Assembly (NCBI GenBank): GCA_037179385.1
Contig: CM074187.1
Span: forward strand, 15,377,450-15,441,449
Direction of reading: 5' to 3'
Length of the DNA: 64,000 nt
DNA from: Holothuria scabra
Taxonomy: Eukaryota; Echinodermata; Holothuroidea; Aspidochirotida; Holothuriidae
In this document: one piece after another, positions 59,486 to 64,000 of the stretch
Position numbering within the stretch: the stretch's first letter is position 1
Layout: every line of letters begins with the position of its first letter
Program-made: the position numbers and the translations under genes
Notes under the pieces: model-generated
Told to the model about the DNA's origin: nothing
Database searches by the model: none
What the model saw: only the letters and a program-made list of their open reading frames with translations

Positions 59486-59797
59486 TCTTTTTTAGAGCCG
59501 CTACAGTGCCGTATCTTAAATTTTCTTCAATATAGGCTCTTGATTTTTGAATACTTTGTCTAAAGAAAGGCAACAAATTTTCGAACAAATATTTTGAATT
59601 ATGGAGCTTGCATTGCCGAAAACTTTGGATTCTGGGTTTCCAATATAAGGAAATGTGAAAAGTTTGAGAAATACTGAAAATGTGTACTTTTCATCTGCAA
59701 GTCTGAGATTGCACGGCGACCAACGATTGTCACTGTTTCACAATGACTGGTATCAAATGACAAAGTTTGGAATTTTTCACTTTTCAGAGCATGGGAA

Positions 59798-60199
59798 CAC
59801 TCTAAAATCAAAAGAGTGAACTTAGTCACTCTTTGAACGAGTGAAAAGTGTAAATTCACTCCATTAGAGTGATAATTCACTCCAAGAGGAGTGAAGTTCC
59901 CTCCAAAAGGAGTGAAGTTCGCTCCAAAAAGAGTGAAATTCACTAGAGGAAGAGGGAAAATTCACTCTTCCACGAGTGCCTGCAATGATCGCTCTTTTTT
60001 AAGAGCGATCACTGTGGTCACTCCATCAAAAGGGAAACTTCACTCGTTTTAAGAGAATTTCACTCTTTTTGGAGTGAACTTCCCGCTTTTTGGAGGGAAC
60101 TTTACTCCTCTTGGAGTGAATTATCACTCTTATGGAGCGAATTTATACTTTTCACTAGATCAAAGAGTGACTAAGTTCACTCTTTTGATTTTAGAGTGA
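59798..60199. repeat. 400-bp near-perfect foldback (giant palindrome)
   Basis: The left arm CACTCTAAAATCAAAAGAGT... and the reverse complement of the right arm agree almost throughout. The centre is GATCGCTCTT, TTTT, AAGAGCGATC (59987-60010). The arms consist largely of GAGTGAA / TTCACTC motifs at short intervals. No ORF. Probably a foldback/MITE-type element; no clear flanking duplication. Confidence 0.92.
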
Positions 60200-60534
60200 A
60201 AGCATTTGCCCCCTGCTCCCTGCAGTTGTTCATCTTTGACAACAACAATCTTCAGCCGCCATTCATTCTCAGATATATGCTAATAGGAAACGCAGATTCT
60301 TCAGGAATCCCCGATTTTTCAAATTTTCTTAAGTGAAACTGAGAATATAAAGTTTTCTGCATTACAATATGGATATTTGTTTAACAGGACCCCTATTTCG
60401 GGGCGTTTCGGGAGCCGCAACTTCCGCCCTTGATAGAGTAGTGTTCACACTTTGAAAAAATCGAAAAATATGGGGTGCTGCTCCGCCCCCGGTTAAAATT
60501 CTAGCTACGCCATAGGTTATAAATAACGATTTTG

Positions 60535-60905
60535 CCTTAATGCTACTGCAAAAAGACTTGGGAGAATTATTTTCTTGGTATCAGACTTGGCAAATGTTTT
60601 CAATTCCTACAATTGGTGAGTACGGTACGTGCTCCATTTTGGTCCTAAAACTAAAAGTTTTAGATATCACGGATTAAAACATGAATGGCAGAGTTTTAAG
60701 TTGTAGCTTTTGAGAATGATCTGGACGTTGTTATTACAGGAATTTAAAGTCATCCAGCCAGTGTGCACCGCTACATGGGCTTATAGGGTGCCGGGATTGA
60801 TTAAGGGGTTGTTTTAGTAAAGATTTTGTTTTTAATTTGTATAAGCAATTATTAAGACCTCACTTTGCCTATGCCGATCAGTCTTGGAGTCCGTTCATGA
60901 AAAGG
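60535..60905 (+). mobile_element. Decayed CR1 LINE fragment, left part
   Basis: Frame-broken translation resembles the 38.6-40.9 kb CR1: LLQKDLGELFSWYQTWQM near 60545 and FSKDFVFNLYKQLLRPHFAY near 60815, followed by QSWSPF. Many stops and shifts. Confidence 0.75.
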
Positions 60906-61340
60906 ATGTTCCTATGTTCCTACGTAAATCTTGTGATGTCATGGGAGGGACATACCATATGGCTAATGTTATCCTTTGTTTTTGCAATCCTCATTTCACG
61001 GGCAGTTGTAACATAAGTGTCTCCTGAAGGGTTTTCTTTGAAATTCAAAATTGTGTCATTGAAAACCACCAGTATCAATCATCAAACCATAAACTACCTG
61101 ATGAGTAATTAAGAGATAATTAATGTAGGGCTAAGAAAAGAAATGTTAACACTGCGCAACACTCAACATCACTATTTTTGCATAACCAACAAGTTTCTTC
61201 AGAAAAATTCAAACTTTGAAGACGTATATATCTTGAGAACGGTAAAAGATATTGACATAATTCCAACGGATTCTTCTTTAGGAGACCTTGCTCCTTAACT
61301 ATCAAGTAAATTCAGGGCTTTTTGCTGACATGTCACACTA
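60906..61340. other. Unrelated insert within the decayed CR1
   Basis: CR1 similarity breaks at about 60905 and resumes at about 61345. The 435 bp between have no recognised ends or ORF. Confidence 0.4.
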
Positions 61341-61740
61341 CCTTTAAATAATTTTAGACGGAGAGACACCCTCTGTATAGCTGATATGAGGAATCTATAC
61401 CTAATCCCACTAGACTTCATCATCTCGTGCTTACGGTCCTGGAGTCGGAAAGAATTTGGGGAGACATGCTTTATTAAGGTTTTCAAATTCCTGTCCGACA
61501 TAAATCGTCTTTTTTTCTTATAGTTATTTGAAGTTTCAAAGTGATTCTCAGGTTTGGGTACGTACGTGCTGAAGGCTCTAAAAGCGTTTCAAAGGGCTTC
61601 ATTTATGGAATTTCAGTTCCTCGATAGAGTCACGAGCAGAATAGTCTAACAGAGAGGGTAGTAAACTCCCCATCTCTGCAGTGATAACATTGAAAGGTTC
61701 TTCTATGGCTGTGGTAGAAAAATTAAACTCGACTAGTTTC
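61341..61740 (+). mobile_element. Decayed CR1 LINE fragment, right part
   Basis: Broken matches to the CR1 C-terminus (ADMRNLYLIP near 61380, a TAAACTCCCCATCTCTGCAG block, and TTCTATGGCTGTGGTAGAA at the stop region). Confidence 0.7.
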
Positions 61741-64000
61741 AGTAGATACTGGGTTGGTTGCTTCTTTTTAGGGTTTGGACGACAGGATAGCTCGAGGGCC
61801 CTCAGTTAACCAGTTAAGTTATAACTCCCTTATTTGTACCAACTACTCATAATCATACGTTCATGGTACATTATGTAGATGTTGTGTTTAGTTGAGTGAC
61901 ATATTGTTCCATCTTGTTTTTTACATCGTTCATGTATTTTCTAATCTGAGAAGGATTGCTTAAAGTCCTCCCAACTCTCTGGCAAAGAGCCACGTTAAAC
62001 TGATAAACTGATTGCACGACGACTGAATCATTGTTGCTACACAATGTTATCTAATGCCTATGGACTAGCTACGATGACATTTCAAAAGTTTCTCAAACTT
62101 TGTTCTACTTTTTAGGCAAAATATTTCAAAATCAAGAGCTTTCATTGAAGAAAATTTGGAATTCTATGAAAGATAGTTAACAAGAATCGCAATATAGCTG
62201 CCGGTGTCTCTTGATGATTTGGTGTCATATATGGTAAATATCCTAGACAGACGGTAAGACTCGACAGAGGCAGTACCGTGCCCCGACTATCAAATATAAT
62301 CCATGCATTGAAAAATTCCCGCTATCCCATTTGCTTGAAGTCTGCCAAGGAATCCATCCCTCAACTCTAAGACTATCCAATGTGACCTTGTCCAGTAATT
62401 TGTAGCATTTTCCTCTCTCTTACAGTTAGATTTCAGCTTCCATAGCTCAAATGCAGCTGCAATTTTTCCCTAGTCTGCTGCGAAAAGAGGGAAATGTCGA
62501 AAATAAGAAAGTCATGAAAGGAGATGCATGGTTGCACGTTTAGGCCGTTTAAGTTTGCACTTTTTCCTGTACTACCAAAACCACATTATAAGGGAGCATG
62601 TACCCCCATTAATTCCTCCATTGACTTACACACTAAATCCAAAAAGTAAACGGGCCTCTAAAAGCTTGTCGAAATTTTCGCCAGGGTCAAGCTACCCCTC
62701 GGCCTCATATGAAAGCTGACAAGTTGGCCATTCATGGCACTTTCAATTTACCATATCATGACCGTGAAGATTTTTTGCTATTTCACCTCAACGTTCAAAC
62801 CACCTTTTCCAAACCTTGTTTTTCACTAAAATCTCGGTATGCCTCCGTCAGCTTCTAAGGCCCATAATTTCCACAAAATTGCTTCAATTAAGCCCATTTT
62901 TTCACCAATGGTACTTCATTTGATATACTTTCAGAAGAAACTTACAGAAAACCCCAGCTCATTCCATAACATATCAAAAAAGTGCTCCTTTTAGGGACTC
63001 TATCTGAACAAACGGACGCATTAATACACCTGCTAATTGGGATATGCTCCCATAAGACAACAGTTGATGTAGTCATGGTAACCCATTTCTGAGGGGATGG
63101 ATATTTCTGGCAGTCTGGCTTGAACATAGTTGGCCAGAGTTACCCTCCACAAGCGTGATTATTATATTTTGCTGCCACTGAACAATCATGTACGTAACAG
63201 AGTGCACGGATTTCTGGCAGATAGATGTGTCGGGCATATACTAGTGCCATTGTGAGATTGCTTGTTTTTATCATTGATGCAATTTCAAAAGTTTAATCAT
63301 CAATTTTTCTTAGTTGGCCTTGGCTAGGCTGGCTAACCACAGGGCGTCCAAAGGTAGCCCTTACTCGGGCTTAGCAACTCGACCTAGGCATAGGCCTAGC
63401 CTAACGTTAGGCCTAACTTTAGTGTTTATGGACATTCGCATAATGGCTCCCTATACTTACTACTAGCTTAACTGTAGCCAAGCCTAGGCCATAGGCCTAG
63501 GCCTATGTTACATAGCCTAGGCCTATACAATACAGTGAATGTAGCGAGCCACCTTGTCTCTACTGAAATTGGTTGCCCAGCTGACGAAGTCGGTTGCGCG
63601 CCAGACTGAAGCATCTTCGGGTGGACTAGTTAACTAGCTGACTTTGCCTTTTGAGCCACCACAAGGTTTACTGAGGACTAGCTAAGGTCGCCCTGGCATT
63701 TTGTAGTGTATAACGCCAGTATAGAATAACTGTGAGCATGAAGCCAGCTAGGCTAACTGTTAGGCCTAATTAAAGTAGTTCCCAAGCAGGGTCTTCACAG
63801 TTCACACTATGCTCCATTGCACTAGGCCTATTTGCTCCATGTAACTTACTTTCTTAAATATGAGGCCTAACTGTAAGGCTAGGCTAGTACTAAGAGAAGG
63901 CTAGTAGGCTACTGTATTCAGAGCATAATGTGTGGGTCATAGTATTGCTAGGCACTTATTAAGTGTTAGGCGTGACATGCTGTTGACCTGCCATATTCGG
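61741..64000. other. Window end; no gene recognised, TAGGCCTA-rich from 63370
   Basis: Between 63370 and 63540, and scattered to the end, the palindrome TAGGCCTA and its parts recur many times. A shorter patch lies at 1290-1318. No coding exon supported. Confidence 0.5.

Overview
The window looks like the nuclear genome of a marine invertebrate deuterostome. My best guess is an echinoderm of sea-cucumber type, inferred from AT-rich DNA with long TE-filled introns, TAGGCCTA-rich stretches, CR1 retrotransposons, many small hAT elements, and two animal housekeeping/transport genes with canonical GT-AG introns. The species cannot be fixed from sequence alone.

Two genes can be assembled exon by exon and face each other tail to tail. 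(1) A plus-strand SLC34-type sodium/phosphate cotransporter at 907-11247 has six coding exons and encodes 697 aa; every intron phase closes exactly. (2) A minus-strand phosphopantothenate-cysteine ligase (PPCS, coenzyme A pathway) at 46986-19506 also has six coding exons, encoding 324 aa. Its start exon lies 16.7 kb from the rest, across an intron packed with transposons. Nothing suggests the two genes share a pathway.

Region by region: 1-906 is upstream sequence. 907-13060 is SLC34 plus its probable 3' UTR. 13953-15468 is an array of 145-bp repeats. 17879-19002 is a terminal-inverted-repeat element with a hAT MITE inside it. 19506-46986 is PPCS. PPCS intron 4 carries a second, larger array of the same 145-bp repeat (22860-25473) and a decayed third copy. 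PPCS intron 1 carries a 5'-truncated CR1 (38490-41000) and a second CR1 fragment split by a 4.3-kb hAT transposon (42349-46623), which itself contains a hAT MITE (45215-45699). 47-60 kb is a cluster of a tRNA-derived SINE and four non-autonomous hAT-like elements, most with perfect target-site duplications, followed by a 400-bp near-perfect foldback (59798-60199). A decayed CR1 lies at 60535-61740, and 61.7-64 kb shows no gene.

The most unusual signal is the 145-bp repeat. Each good unit carries a perfect DR1 nuclear-receptor site (AGGTCA, 1-bp spacer, AGGTCA) followed by two further half-sites at 4-bp spacing. Tens of copies sit between and inside the two genes.
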